Below are positions 28,275-37,651 of a stretch of DNA of 39,713 bases, piece by piece. The DNA comes from an uncultured Clostridia bacterium (GTDB taxonomy: Bacteria; Bacillota; Clostridia; Christensenellales; UBA1242). Under the pieces are notes generated by a model. It was not told the origin of the DNA, searched no databases, and worked only from the letters and a program-made list of their open reading frames with translations. Both the position numbers and the translations under genes were made by a program. Positions within the stretch are counted from its first letter, which is position 1; the number at the start of each line of letters is the position of its first letter. The stretch covers positions 1 through 39,713 of the forward strand of contig CAJOLY010000002.1 in NCBI GenBank assembly GCA_905235485.1, written 5' to 3'.

Positions 28275-29141
28275 ATGGATAATTCTAAAAAATCACAAAG
28301 CATTAGTAATAATAACGAAAAATTAAATAGTAAATTTAAAAATAGAAATATGACTAGTCAAAGAGCTCAAAAAAAAGATACTGGCAAATCAAAAAATTTA
28401 GTTAAGAAAATAAATCAAAAAAAAGAAAGCACTAAGGAAAACGAAAAAGCAAGCGGCAAAGTAAGTTTAGACACAAAAGTTGCTTTTAAAAGCAAGAATA
28501 TTTTTGCCGTTTTACTTGTTTTTGTTTTAACAGTTTTTTCTGTTGCTAGTGTGGTTGTTTCAGGTAACTTTTCATCAGAAACAGCGGTGACAGCAAATAT
28601 AAGCAACACAAGAATTGTTCAAGCAAAACTTGCAAGCCTTGGATATTTTAATGATGAAATAGATGGGATATATGATAGTGGAACAATTGAAGCCATAAAG
28701 AATTATCAATCAGACAAAAATTTGGCAGTGACGGGTAGTTTGGATCAAGCAACCACAACTGCACTTGGTGTTACGGATAACACACAAGCAAACACTGATT
28801 TGTATCTTCTTGCAAAACTTATTTATAGCGAAGCACGAGGTGAAATCTATGAGGGGCAAGTTGCTGTTGGTGCAGTGGTTTTGAATAGAGTTGCCGATGC
28901 AGGATTCCCAAACACACTACAAGGTGTTATATATCAACCTTGGGCTTTCACTGCACTTCACGATGGTCAATTCAATTTAGAGCCTAATGGAACAGCATAT
29001 CAAGCAGCACAAGATGCAATGAATGGCTGGGATCCAACGTATGGTTGTATTTTTTATTACAATCCTAGAACAGCCACAAGCAGTTGGATTTTTTCAAGAC
29101 AAATAATTGTCACAATAGGAAATCACGTATTTTGTATTTAA
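28275..29141 (+). CDS. sleB: Spore cortex-lytic enzyme SleB (PG-binding + hydrolase_2)
   Basis: PG-binding VQAKLASLGYFNDEIDGIYDSGTIEAIKNYQ; hydrolase LLAKLIYSEARGEIYEGQVAVGAVVLNRVADAGFPNTLQGVIYQPWAF. Followed by ypeB. Confidence 0.9.
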   Translation: MDNSKKSQSISNNNEKLNSKFKNRNMTSQRAQKKDTGKSKNLVKKINQKKESTKENEKASGKVSLDTKVAFKSKNIFAVLLVFVLTVFSVASVVVSGNFSSETAVTANISNTRIVQAKLASLGYFNDEIDGIYDSGTIEAIKNYQSDKNLAVTGSLDQATTTALGVTDNTQANTDLYLLAKLIYSEARGEIYEGQVAVGAVVLNRVADAGFPNTLQGVIYQPWAFTALHDGQFNLEPNGTAYQAAQDAMNGWDPTYGCIFYYNPRTATSSWIFSRQIIVTIGNHVFCI

Positions 29142-29150
29142 GGAGAATTT

Positions 29151-30476
29151 ATGAAAACAAGAACATTTATTGCAGTTATCATTGCTTTGGCAGTGACAGC
29201 TGGAATATTGGCAGTGGGGTGGATAGGTAGCAACAATCAATATGCGGCAGTATCAGGCAAACTAGAAAGCACATATCAAAAATCATTCAGTGAACTTGTT
29301 ACAAATGTAAACACAATTGAAATTTATCTAAGCAAAGCACTTGTGACTGTTGATAACGATAAGCAACAGGAACTATATCAAAAAGTTAATCAACAGTGTT
29401 CACTTTGCGCTGCAAATTTAAGTAACCTTCCAATAAATCATCAAAGCATTGTTGAAACCACAAAGTTTATCAATCAACTTGGAGGATTTTCTTACTATTT
29501 ATCACAAAAACTCAAAGGTGGCGACACTTTGAGTGAAAGTGATAATAATTCAATAAATGAATTGTATAATTGGTGTGTATATGTGCAAACGGTCATAAAT
29601 GATTATGCAAACAATCAAGATGGCAGTTTTAATATTTTAAACGACACAAATTTTGGCGATACTTCTTCAAATTTTGATCAAATGTTTGCAAATACTTCTG
29701 CAACAGGTACTGAATTTCCAACGCTAATTTATGATGGTCCATTTTCCGATAGCATAAAAAATAAAAAGATTTTGGGCTTGGGGGACTATAAAGTTAGCCA
29801 AGAAGAAGCGCAAAAAGTTGTTGAAGATGCTTTCAAGGATTATAAAGTTAGAAATCTTGAATTTAAGGGTATGGTTGAGGGCAAATTCAGGTCATACAAT
29901 TTCATTTTTGAAACAACTCACAGAAAATATTATGCCGATGTAACAGAACAGGGAGGGCTACTTTTGTCAGTTTCTAGTATTGGAGACTTAAGTATTGAAA
30001 AATTGGATCTTGATGATGCAGAAAAAGAAGCTGAAAATTTTGCAAAAGCTTTAGGGCTTAAAGATATGAAAAGTGTTTGGAGTACAAATTTGAGCGGCAT
30101 TGCCTATGTCAATCTTGTGCCTGTCATAAACAATGTTATGATTTATCCAGATATGATAAAAGCAAAAGTCTCACTTGATACAGGTTCAATTCTTGGTTGG
30201 GAAGCACAAAGTTATGCTTACAATCACAACACAAGAAATGACTTTAATTTTCTTATAACAGAAGAAAATGCTCGCAAAATGGTTAGTTCAGGTTTAAGCA
30301 TATTAAGTATAAAAAAGTGTATTATTCCACAAGAGTATGGTGTTGAACAACTCTGCTACGAATATAAATGCACATATAACAATTACACATATTATGTTTA
30401 TGTTTCAGGTAAAACTGGAATTGAAGTTGAAACTTTGCGTGTGATAAAAACTTCGACAGGCAATTTGTTACAGTAA
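29151..30476 (+). CDS. ypeB: Germination protein YpeB
   Basis: N-terminal TM, YpeB-type repeat domain, position after sleB; e.g. QEEAQKVVEDAFKDYKVRNLEFKGMVEGKFRSYNFIFE. Confidence 0.88.
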   Translation: MKTRTFIAVIIALAVTAGILAVGWIGSNNQYAAVSGKLESTYQKSFSELVTNVNTIEIYLSKALVTVDNDKQQELYQKVNQQCSLCAANLSNLPINHQSIVETTKFINQLGGFSYYLSQKLKGGDTLSESDNNSINELYNWCVYVQTVINDYANNQDGSFNILNDTNFGDTSSNFDQMFANTSATGTEFPTLIYDGPFSDSIKNKKILGLGDYKVSQEEAQKVVEDAFKDYKVRNLEFKGMVEGKFRSYNFIFETTHRKYYADVTEQGGLLLSVSSIGDLSIEKLDLDDAEKEAENFAKALGLKDMKSVWSTNLSGIAYVNLVPVINNVMIYPDMIKAKVSLDTGSILGWEAQSYAYNHNTRNDFNFLITEENARKMVSSGLSILSIKKCIIPQEYGVEQLCYEYKCTYNNYTYYVYVSGKTGIEVETLRVIKTSTGNLLQ

Positions 30477-30480
30477 TATA

Positions 30481-30512
30481 AAAAGTATATCATTTAGTTT
30501 GATATACTTTTC
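30481..30512 (+). terminator. Terminator after ypeB
   Basis: AAAAGTATATCA-loop-TGATATACTTTT. Confidence 0.85.
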
Positions 30513-30513
30513 T

Positions 30514-30618
30514 TTATTTTTCTATGTCAAGTAGATAGGCTGCCGAAATCTCAAAGATTTTACATAATTCAATGATTATTTTTGAATCAGGTGTACTTTT
30601 ATCTTTTTACCATAAAAA
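30514..30618 (-). pseudogene. Remnant of an XRE/HTH_3 family regulator
   Basis: Minus strand reads ...LW*KDKSTPDSKIIIELCKIFEISAAYLLDIEK*, matching the C-terminal half of a Cro/CI-type HTH (WEKDKSTPD...L.KIF.IS...LL), with an in-frame TAA where Glu is usual and no N-terminus. Confidence 0.7.
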
Positions 30619-30657
30619 TATATGATTATATTTCAAAAAGTTTCATAAAATATATAT

Positions 30658-31209
30658 ATGAGAAAAGTGAGTAAAATTATTTTGAGCATATTAGGTGTTT
30701 TTATAGTTTTGCTTGCATATTTTTGTGGAGTATTTTTTTTGAGTTTCAAAACAAAATATAAAGATATTGTTTTTGCAAGTGCCAATCAGTTTGATGTTCT
30801 GCCATCGCTTATTTTTGCTGTGTTAAAAGCAGAAAGCAAGTTCAATCAAAATGCAAAGTCACGTGCAAACGCTATAGGGCTTATGCAAATCAAATTATCA
30901 ACTGCAAACTATATGCTTTCAATTGAAAACCAAGATGAAATAACCGAAACAGAGCTTTTTGACCCAAAAACAAACATAAATCTTGGCGCAAAATATCTTT
31001 CATACTTAATCAACAAATTTGAGGATTTTGAAGTGAGCATATGTGCATATAATGCAGGAGAAACAGTTGTTGGTGAGTGGCTAAAAAATAGCGAATATTC
31101 AAAGGACGGAAAAACATTAAATCAAATTCCATACAAAGAAACACGAGAATATTTGCAAAAGGTTTTGTTTAATCAAAAAGTTTACAAAAATTTTTTTAAA
31201 TTTGATTAA
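30658..31209 (+). CDS. Membrane-anchored SLT-type lytic transglycosylase
   Basis: N-terminal TM; FAVLKAESKFNQNAKSRANAIGLMQIKLSTANYM...NINLGAKYLSYLINKF...VSICAYNAGETVVGEWL. Confidence 0.9.
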   Translation: MRKVSKIILSILGVFIVLLAYFCGVFFLSFKTKYKDIVFASANQFDVLPSLIFAVLKAESKFNQNAKSRANAIGLMQIKLSTANYMLSIENQDEITETELFDPKTNINLGAKYLSYLINKFEDFEVSICAYNAGETVVGEWLKNSEYSKDGKTLNQIPYKETREYLQKVLFNQKVYKNFFKFD

Positions 31210-31250
31210 AAAGCACAAATGTTGATTGACTTTGTGGCTTTTTTTTGATA
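31208..31250 (+). terminator. Terminator
   Basis: AAAAAGCACAAA-loop-TTTGTgGCTTTTTTTT. Confidence 0.65.
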
Positions 31251-31297
31251 ATATTTGTTTGTTAAATTTTATCAATATAACCAAAGGAAAATATCAT

Positions 31298-32764
31298 ATG
31301 GAATTAGCACAAGATTTATTTAGAGAAGAAGATATAAGAAAGGAAAAAATCAAGGCTCTCAAAGAGCAAGGCAAAAATCCTTATGCTGACAAATTTGAAA
31401 TCACACACAGCATAAGTGAAGCACTCAAACTTGAAGTGGGCTCAAAAGTTAAAGTTGCCGGCAGAGTTATGCTCAAAAGAGTTATGGGCAAATTTTCTTT
31501 TATCAAAATTGCAAATGTTTTTGATAGATTGCAAGTTAGTTTTAGTCGTAACGAACTTGATGAGGAAGAGTACACATTTTTCAAAAAACAACTAGATATT
31601 GGTGATTTTGTTGGAATTGAAGGCGAATTATATCTCACTCAAACAGGTGAGCTTACTGTAAGAACTCAAAAATTTGAACTTCTTTCAAAAGCACAAAAGC
31701 CACTTCCAGAAAAATTTCACGGACTAATTGACACAGAAGCAAAGTATCGCCAAAGATATTTGGACTTGATTTCAAATGAAGAAGCAAGAAAAGTTTTTGT
31801 TGGAAGAAGTAAACTTGTTGCTTTCATTCGTGACTATTTGCAAAAAAATGGATTTTTGGAAGTTGAAACACCAATCATTCAAAGTGCAGTTTGTGGTGCA
31901 AGTGCAAAGCCATTTTTAACTCATCACAACGCTCTTGACAAAGATTGCAACCTTCGAATAGCTCCTGAAACATATCTAAAACAAGTTGTTTGTGGTGGGT
32001 TCCCAAAAGTTTTTGAAGTTGCAAGATGTTTTAGAAACGAAGGTATGGACCCAAGCCATTTGCAAGAATTCACACAAGTTGAATGGTATGCAAGTTTTTG
32101 GAATTTTGAGGATAACATAAACTTCTATTCAAACTTTATTCGCGAATTGACAACATATATGTTAGGTAAGCCAGAAATCACTGTTAGGGGCGAAACTTAT
32201 GACCTCACAAAAGAGTTTAAGAGAGTTAACTACACTGAAACTCTTTCAAAAGCACTTGGATTTGATATTTTGGAACCTGAAACTGTTGATGAGCTTAAAG
32301 AAAAAGTTATTGCAACTAATCTTTTTGAAGAAAAAGATATTCAAATTCTCAAAACAAAGGGAGCAGTGATTGACTTTGCTTACAAAAGACTTGTTAGGCC
32401 AAACATCATTGAGCCAACATTCCTTTACAACTATCCAACTTGTCTTGTTCCTCTCGCAAGACCTAGCGATGCTGACCCTCGAACAATTGAAATGTTCCAA
32501 TTTTTGATAAATGGAGAAGAACTTTGCAAGTCATATAGCGAGCTTGTTGATCCAGCAATTCAAAGAGCAAGTCTCGAAGAGCAAGCAAAGGCAAAAGCAA
32601 ATGGTGATGATGAAGCTATGGACCTTGATGAAGGTTTCTTGCTTTCAATGGAACATGGAATGCCACCAATGAGTGGACTTGGAATGGGAATTGATAGATT
32701 GCTTGTTATATTATTTGAGCAGCCATCAATAAGAGATGTTGTTTTATTCCCAATAATGAAATAA
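31298..32764 (+). CDS. lysS: Lysyl-tRNA synthetase, class II
   Basis: KYRQRYLDLISNEEARKVFVGRSKLVAFIRDYL, FEVARCFRNEGMDPSHLQEFTQVEWY, GLGMGIDRLLVILFEQPSIRDVVLFP; SD AAAGGA. Confidence 0.95.
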   Translation: MELAQDLFREEDIRKEKIKALKEQGKNPYADKFEITHSISEALKLEVGSKVKVAGRVMLKRVMGKFSFIKIANVFDRLQVSFSRNELDEEEYTFFKKQLDIGDFVGIEGELYLTQTGELTVRTQKFELLSKAQKPLPEKFHGLIDTEAKYRQRYLDLISNEEARKVFVGRSKLVAFIRDYLQKNGFLEVETPIIQSAVCGASAKPFLTHHNALDKDCNLRIAPETYLKQVVCGGFPKVFEVARCFRNEGMDPSHLQEFTQVEWYASFWNFEDNINFYSNFIRELTTYMLGKPEITVRGETYDLTKEFKRVNYTETLSKALGFDILEPETVDELKEKVIATNLFEEKDIQILKTKGAVIDFAYKRLVRPNIIEPTFLYNYPTCLVPLARPSDADPRTIEMFQFLINGEELCKSYSELVDPAIQRASLEEQAKAKANGDDEAMDLDEGFLLSMEHGMPPMSGLGMGIDRLLVILFEQPSIRDVVLFPIMK

Positions 32765-32767
32765 TTT

Positions 32768-32795
32768 ATGGCACTATGCGTGCCATTTTTTATTT
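32768..32795 (+). terminator. lysS terminator
   Basis: ATGGCAC-TATGC-GTGCCATTTTTTATTTT. Confidence 0.75.
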
Positions 32796-32979
32796 TGCAA
32801 AGATTAAATCTTTTTTAATAAATTATTAAAAATGGTTTTTTATAAAAAATTATAATATTAAGTAAAATTACTATGTAAAAATTAAAATATATAATTTTAA
32901 ATTTAAAATATGATTAGTAAATGCTTAAAAGTCTTTGCTAGATTTAAAATAAATTGATACAATAAACTAAAGGAATTGT

Positions 32980-34260
32980 ATGAAAACAAAGATAACAAAT
33001 GCTATAATAATTAAAGACTTTGATTCTGAGCCATTTTTAGGCGAACTTGTTATAGAAAAAAACAAGATTGTTTTTGTTGGCGAAAAATCAAATATAGATT
33101 GTGAAAATATTATTGATGCAAAGCAAAACATTGTTATGCCAGGATTTGTCGATGTTCACACACATTCAGCAATGGCGCTTTTTAAAGGAGTTGACAGTGG
33201 CAAAAAACTTCAAGATTGGCTTTATGAAATGCAGTCAAAAGAAAGATTGCTTTCTAGTAGTGATGTTTACTATGGAACACTTCTTTCTTGTCTAGAATTT
33301 GCAAAAAATGGAATAACCACCATAAATGATAACTATCATTTTTGTGATTATTCAGCAAAAGCATTTAAGGATTTTGGAATTCGTGCAGTTGTAGGCATCG
33401 ATCAAAGATATTCAATGAAAAAATTTTTGAATGAAAAAGAATTGGAGTTAAAATATCTTGAAATGTCAAAACTTAGTCCTTTAATTACACCAAGTTTGTA
33501 TTGCCATTCCATTTACAACGCCGATGAAAATATGTTTTCAGCAATTCAAAAACTTGCTGGCAAATATAATGGAATTGTCACCACTCATGCAAGTGAAACG
33601 CTAGAAGAAGTTGGTAAATGCGCAAGTCAAAACGATGATATGTCACCAATAGAGTTGCTTGAAAGTTATGGATTTTTTGATAAAAAAGCAGTTGTGTATC
33701 ATGCAACAAATGTTGATGAAACTGATATTCAAATTTTGGCTAAAAACAAAGTTAGTGTTTGTGCAAATTTTGGAAGTAACCACAAACTTGCAAGTGGAGT
33801 TGCTCCAATATATCAGATGTCAAAATATGGCATAAATATTTGCCTTGGAACAGATGGCAGCGCAAGTAACAATAGGCTTGATATGTTTAGAGAAATGTAT
33901 CTAGCTTCAACAAGTCAAAACATTTTGCTTTCAAATGCAAGTTGCTTCAAACCAAAAGATGTTCTCAAAATGGCAACCATAAATGGAGCAAAAGCCTTGG
34001 GGCTAAACAATGTTGGAACATTGGATGAAGGCAATTTCGCTGACCTTATCATGCTTGACTCACATGGAATCGACAACACACCTTGCTACGACCTTTTTGA
34101 CAATTTGGTGTATAGTTACGGAACAGAAGACATTTTGATGACAATGGTTGACGGAAAAATTTTGTATCAAAATGGTAAATACAATTTTAAAAAATCAAAA
34201 AATACAATTATAAATAAGGTCAAAGAAATTCAAAAAAAGTTTACTGATAAATTTTATTGA
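32980..34260 (+). CDS. Amidohydrolase, MtaD-like (5'-methylthioadenosine/S-adenosylhomocysteine deaminase family)
   Basis: VMPGFVDVHTHSAMALFKGV, TTHASETLEEV, VYHATNVDETDI, LGTDGSASNNRLDMFREM. Confidence 0.88.
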   Translation: MKTKITNAIIIKDFDSEPFLGELVIEKNKIVFVGEKSNIDCENIIDAKQNIVMPGFVDVHTHSAMALFKGVDSGKKLQDWLYEMQSKERLLSSSDVYYGTLLSCLEFAKNGITTINDNYHFCDYSAKAFKDFGIRAVVGIDQRYSMKKFLNEKELELKYLEMSKLSPLITPSLYCHSIYNADENMFSAIQKLAGKYNGIVTTHASETLEEVGKCASQNDDMSPIELLESYGFFDKKAVVYHATNVDETDIQILAKNKVSVCANFGSNHKLASGVAPIYQMSKYGINICLGTDGSASNNRLDMFREMYLASTSQNILLSNASCFKPKDVLKMATINGAKALGLNNVGTLDEGNFADLIMLDSHGIDNTPCYDLFDNLVYSYGTEDILMTMVDGKILYQNGKYNFKKSKNTIINKVKEIQKKFTDKFY

Positions 34261-34314
34261 TTATACGAAAAGAACTGCAATTTAAAATAAAATATAAAAT
34301 AAGGAAATTTTATT

Positions 34315-36762
34315 ATGCAATATAACATAAATGCAAGTGAAGAAGTTAGCAACTTACTTACTGTTGCAAGTCAAACCGCAAGTGAGCTTAACAGCGGAGA
34401 AATCGCAACAGAATATCTTGTTTATGGAATTTTAAAGCTAAAAAATTCAAAAGCTCAAAAACTGCTTGATGAATTTGGAGTTTTTGAAAGTGAGTTTTTG
34501 GAAGTTTTGAAAGAAGGTAAAACTGAAAATATTTCAAAATCGCCAGACTTAACACCAAAAAGCAAACAAGTTTTTGTTATGGCTCAAAACCTAGCCAAAG
34601 AACTTGGAAGCCAAAGTGTTGATCCTGAGCATATACTTTTTTGCGTGCTTATGAATGGCGATTGTGTGGCAGTTAGCGTACTTGACAAAGTGTTTAATGT
34701 TAGCATCATTGACCTAAAAAATAAATTGCTTGAAATAATAAAAGAAAACGTAAAAACAGAAAATTTACAAAATAATAACAAAAAAACGCTTGAAAATGCA
34801 AAAAAAAGTGAAAAAAAGGCTGAAAATATTAAAATTCCTAAGGAACTTGAAGACTTGGGTGTTGATTTAACTGAAAAAGCAAGGCTAGGAAAAATTGATC
34901 CAATCATTGGCAGAGATACTGAAATTTTGAGGCTAATTGAAATTCTTTGCAGAAAAACAAAAAACAATCCTTGCTTGATTGGCGAGGCTGGAGTGGGAAA
35001 GAGCGCTGTTGTTGAAGGACTTGCCCTCAAAATAATAGAACATGATGTTCCAAATGAACTCAAAGATAAAACTATTTTTTCTTTTGACATAAGCGGGCTT
35101 ATGTCTGGCACAAAATTTAGAGGAACACTTGAAGAAAAACTGAGAAATGCTATTGATGCCATAATAAAAAATGGAAATATTATTTTGTTTATGGATGAAA
35201 TTCACACACTTATTCAAACGTCAAATGAAAAGGGTGAAGTTTCCCCTGCTGATATCTTAAAGCCATATCTTGCTCGTGGAGAGATTAAAACCATTGGTGC
35301 AACAACAACTGATGAATATAGAAAATATCTTGAAAAAGACAAAGCACTTGAAAGAAGATTTCAGCCAATAACTGTCAATCCACCAAGCAAGGAAGACACT
35401 TTTAAAATTCTAAAAGGAATTAGAGATAGTTATGAAGCATTCCATGGAGTAAAAATCACAGACGACGCTTTAAAAGCTGCAATTGAACTTAGTGATAGAT
35501 ACATAACTGAACGAAACTTTCCAGATAAGGCTATTGATTTGATTGATGAGGCAAGTAGTCGTGCAAAGCTTTTTGATAGTGGAGCACCTGCTGATATTGT
35601 GGAAATTGAAAGAGAGGTCGCAAAACTTCAAAAAAAGAAAAGAGAGTGCATTGCAGTGGAAGACTATGAAAATGCTATTGTTTTAAGAGAAAGGATTTTC
35701 AAGTTTAAAGCAGAAATTGAAAGGTTATATTCATTTTATGGCACAGATAAAATCAAAAAAGTTGTTGGTAGCGAAGATATTGCAAGTATTGTGTCTCTTT
35801 GGACATCAATACCTGTCACAAAACTCACTGAAACTGAAACTCAAAAACTTTTGAATTTGGAAAATATTTTGCACAAAAGAGTTATTGGACAAAATGAGGC
35901 TGTTGAAAGTGTTTCACGGGCAATAAGAAGAAGTAGGGCTGGCCTAAAAAGTAGCAAAAGGCCAATTGGTTCATTTCTGTTTTTAGGGCCAACAGGTGTT
36001 GGAAAAACCGAGCTTTCAAAAGCAGTGGCAGAAGCACTTTTTGATGACGAAAATAACTTAATAAGAATTGATATGAGTGAATATATGGAAGCTAGTAGCG
36101 TTTCAAAACTCATAGGCTCACCACCTGGATATGTTGGTTTTGAAGAAGGTGGTCAACTAACTGAACAAGTTAGGCGAAAGCCATATTCTGTTGTACTTCT
36201 TGATGAGATTGAAAAGGCACATGCTGATGTTTTGAATTTACTTTTGCAAATTTTAGATGATGGAAGGTTAACCGATAGTCAAGGCAGGCTAATCAATTTT
36301 CAAAACACAATTGTCATTATGACAAGCAATATTGGAAGTTTTGAGCTTGGAAACACCTTATTGGGAGAATCTGATTTAAACAAAAGAGAAGATATAATTC
36401 AAAAGTATTTAAAAGATTATCTAAGACCAGAGCTTATAAACAGAATTGATTGCATAAGTGTATTTAACAGCTTAGATAAAGAAAGTTTAGCTAAAATTGC
36501 AAAGATAATGCTTACATCTTTGGTTGAAAATTTAAAGAAAAAAAGCATAACACTAAAACTTACTGAAAATGCACTAAGTTATTTAATATCAAAGGGCTAT
36601 AATGCTGAATTTGGTGCAAGACCACTTAGAAGGATTATTGAGCAAGAAATTGAAGCTGTGATTTCTGAAGCAATTCTTAGAAAGGAACTTGGTGAAAAAG
36701 CTAGCATTACAATTGATGAATTTGAAGGTAATTTGGAATTTAATTACACTGAAAAATATTAA
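34315..36762 (+). CDS. ClpC-like AAA+ ATPase
   Basis: Clp_N repeat, two Walker A motifs (GEAGVGKSAVVEG, GPTGVGKTELSKA), short UVR-type middle segment, C-terminal ClpB-D2-small domain (GYNAEFGARPLRRIIEQEIE). Confidence 0.92.
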   Translation: MQYNINASEEVSNLLTVASQTASELNSGEIATEYLVYGILKLKNSKAQKLLDEFGVFESEFLEVLKEGKTENISKSPDLTPKSKQVFVMAQNLAKELGSQSVDPEHILFCVLMNGDCVAVSVLDKVFNVSIIDLKNKLLEIIKENVKTENLQNNNKKTLENAKKSEKKAENIKIPKELEDLGVDLTEKARLGKIDPIIGRDTEILRLIEILCRKTKNNPCLIGEAGVGKSAVVEGLALKIIEHDVPNELKDKTIFSFDISGLMSGTKFRGTLEEKLRNAIDAIIKNGNIILFMDEIHTLIQTSNEKGEVSPADILKPYLARGEIKTIGATTTDEYRKYLEKDKALERRFQPITVNPPSKEDTFKILKGIRDSYEAFHGVKITDDALKAAIELSDRYITERNFPDKAIDLIDEASSRAKLFDSGAPADIVEIEREVAKLQKKKRECIAVEDYENAIVLRERIFKFKAEIERLYSFYGTDKIKKVVGSEDIASIVSLWTSIPVTKLTETETQKLLNLENILHKRVIGQNEAVESVSRAIRRSRAGLKSSKRPIGSFLFLGPTGVGKTELSKAVAEALFDDENNLIRIDMSEYMEASSVSKLIGSPPGYVGFEEGGQLTEQVRRKPYSVVLLDEIEKAHADVLNLLLQILDDGRLTDSQGRLINFQNTIVIMTSNIGSFELGNTLLGESDLNKREDIIQKYLKDYLRPELINRIDCISVFNSLDKESLAKIAKIMLTSLVENLKKKSITLKLTENALSYLISKGYNAEFGARPLRRIIEQEIEAVISEAILRKELGEKASITIDEFEGNLEFNYTEKY

Positions 36763-36841
36763 AAGCATATCAATAAATAATACGAAATTGTAATTTTAAA
36801 AATTAAAACAAATTGATTAAACTCTTTAAAGCGGAGAATAT

Positions 36842-37558
36842 ATGAGTGACAAAAGATTTTTTTTGAAAGATGTAACTATTGGCAAAAATTATATAGTTGG
36901 CGAGGAACACAATCATCTTGCAAATGTTATGAGATTAAAGCAAAATGATGAAATTCTTTTGATTGGCGATGATGAATATGATTATTATGCAAAAATTTTG
37001 GAAGTGAAAAAAGACAAAACACTTGTTGATGTTTATAAACAAGAACAAAATTTAGCCAATCCACAAGTTGATGTCACTGCGTTTGTTGCTATGAATAAGC
37101 GTGAACATATGAGCTTGATTGTTAGAATGCTTAGCGAACTCGGCATCACAACAATAGTGCCACTAATCACAAAATGGACACTTAAGCAAGATCAAACTGA
37201 TAAAATAGAAAGATTTCAAAAAATTGCCGATCAAAGCACAAAACAATGTAGGCGAAGTATTTCACTAAAAATCACAGAACCAATGAAACTAGTTGATGCT
37301 TGCAAAATTTTTGTGGATTTTGATAAAGTATTTTTTGCCTATGAAAATGAAAATCAAAATAGTTTGGAAATTGATGGTAACTCAAAAAAACTTGCTTTTG
37401 TTATTGGCCCAGTTGCTGGTTTTGACACAGATGAAGCAGAACTTATAAAAAAAAGCGGAGCAGTGGCAATAACTCTTGGCAAAAGAATCCTTAGGGCAGA
37501 CACAGCTTGCATTGCACTTGCAAGTACAATTATGGAACATACAGGTGAATGGAAATAA
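36842..37558 (+). CDS. rsmE: 16S rRNA m3U1498 methyltransferase
   Basis: RFFLKDVTIGKNYIVGEEHNHLANVMRLKQNDEILL, VPLITKW, KRFQKIADQSTKQCRRS-type segment, FVIGPVAGFDTDE, LGKRILRADTACIALAS. Confidence 0.93.
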   Translation: MSDKRFFLKDVTIGKNYIVGEEHNHLANVMRLKQNDEILLIGDDEYDYYAKILEVKKDKTLVDVYKQEQNLANPQVDVTAFVAMNKREHMSLIVRMLSELGITTIVPLITKWTLKQDQTDKIERFQKIADQSTKQCRRSISLKITEPMKLVDACKIFVDFDKVFFAYENENQNSLEIDGNSKKLAFVIGPVAGFDTDEAELIKKSGAVAITLGKRILRADTACIALASTIMEHTGEWK

Positions 37559-37602
37559 AAATAATCAAATTATGGTATAAAATGAGAAAAGTATTTTATC
37601 CG

Positions 37603-37643
37603 TTAAAAAAAGCACAAATGAAAATTCATGATGTGCTTTTTTT
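37603..37643. terminator. Probable bidirectional terminator between rsmE and the RsmF-like gene
   Basis: AAAAAAAGCACAaATG...CATgaTGTGCTTTTTTT. Confidence 0.75.
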
Positions 37644-37651
37644 CTGATATT

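Noticed and set aside
34584-35162. 192-aa minus-strand ORF (and 34933-35217)
   Set aside because: Antisense to the ClpC-like CDS; Ser/Phe/Leu-rich composition is the mirror of Lys/Glu-rich coding sequence.
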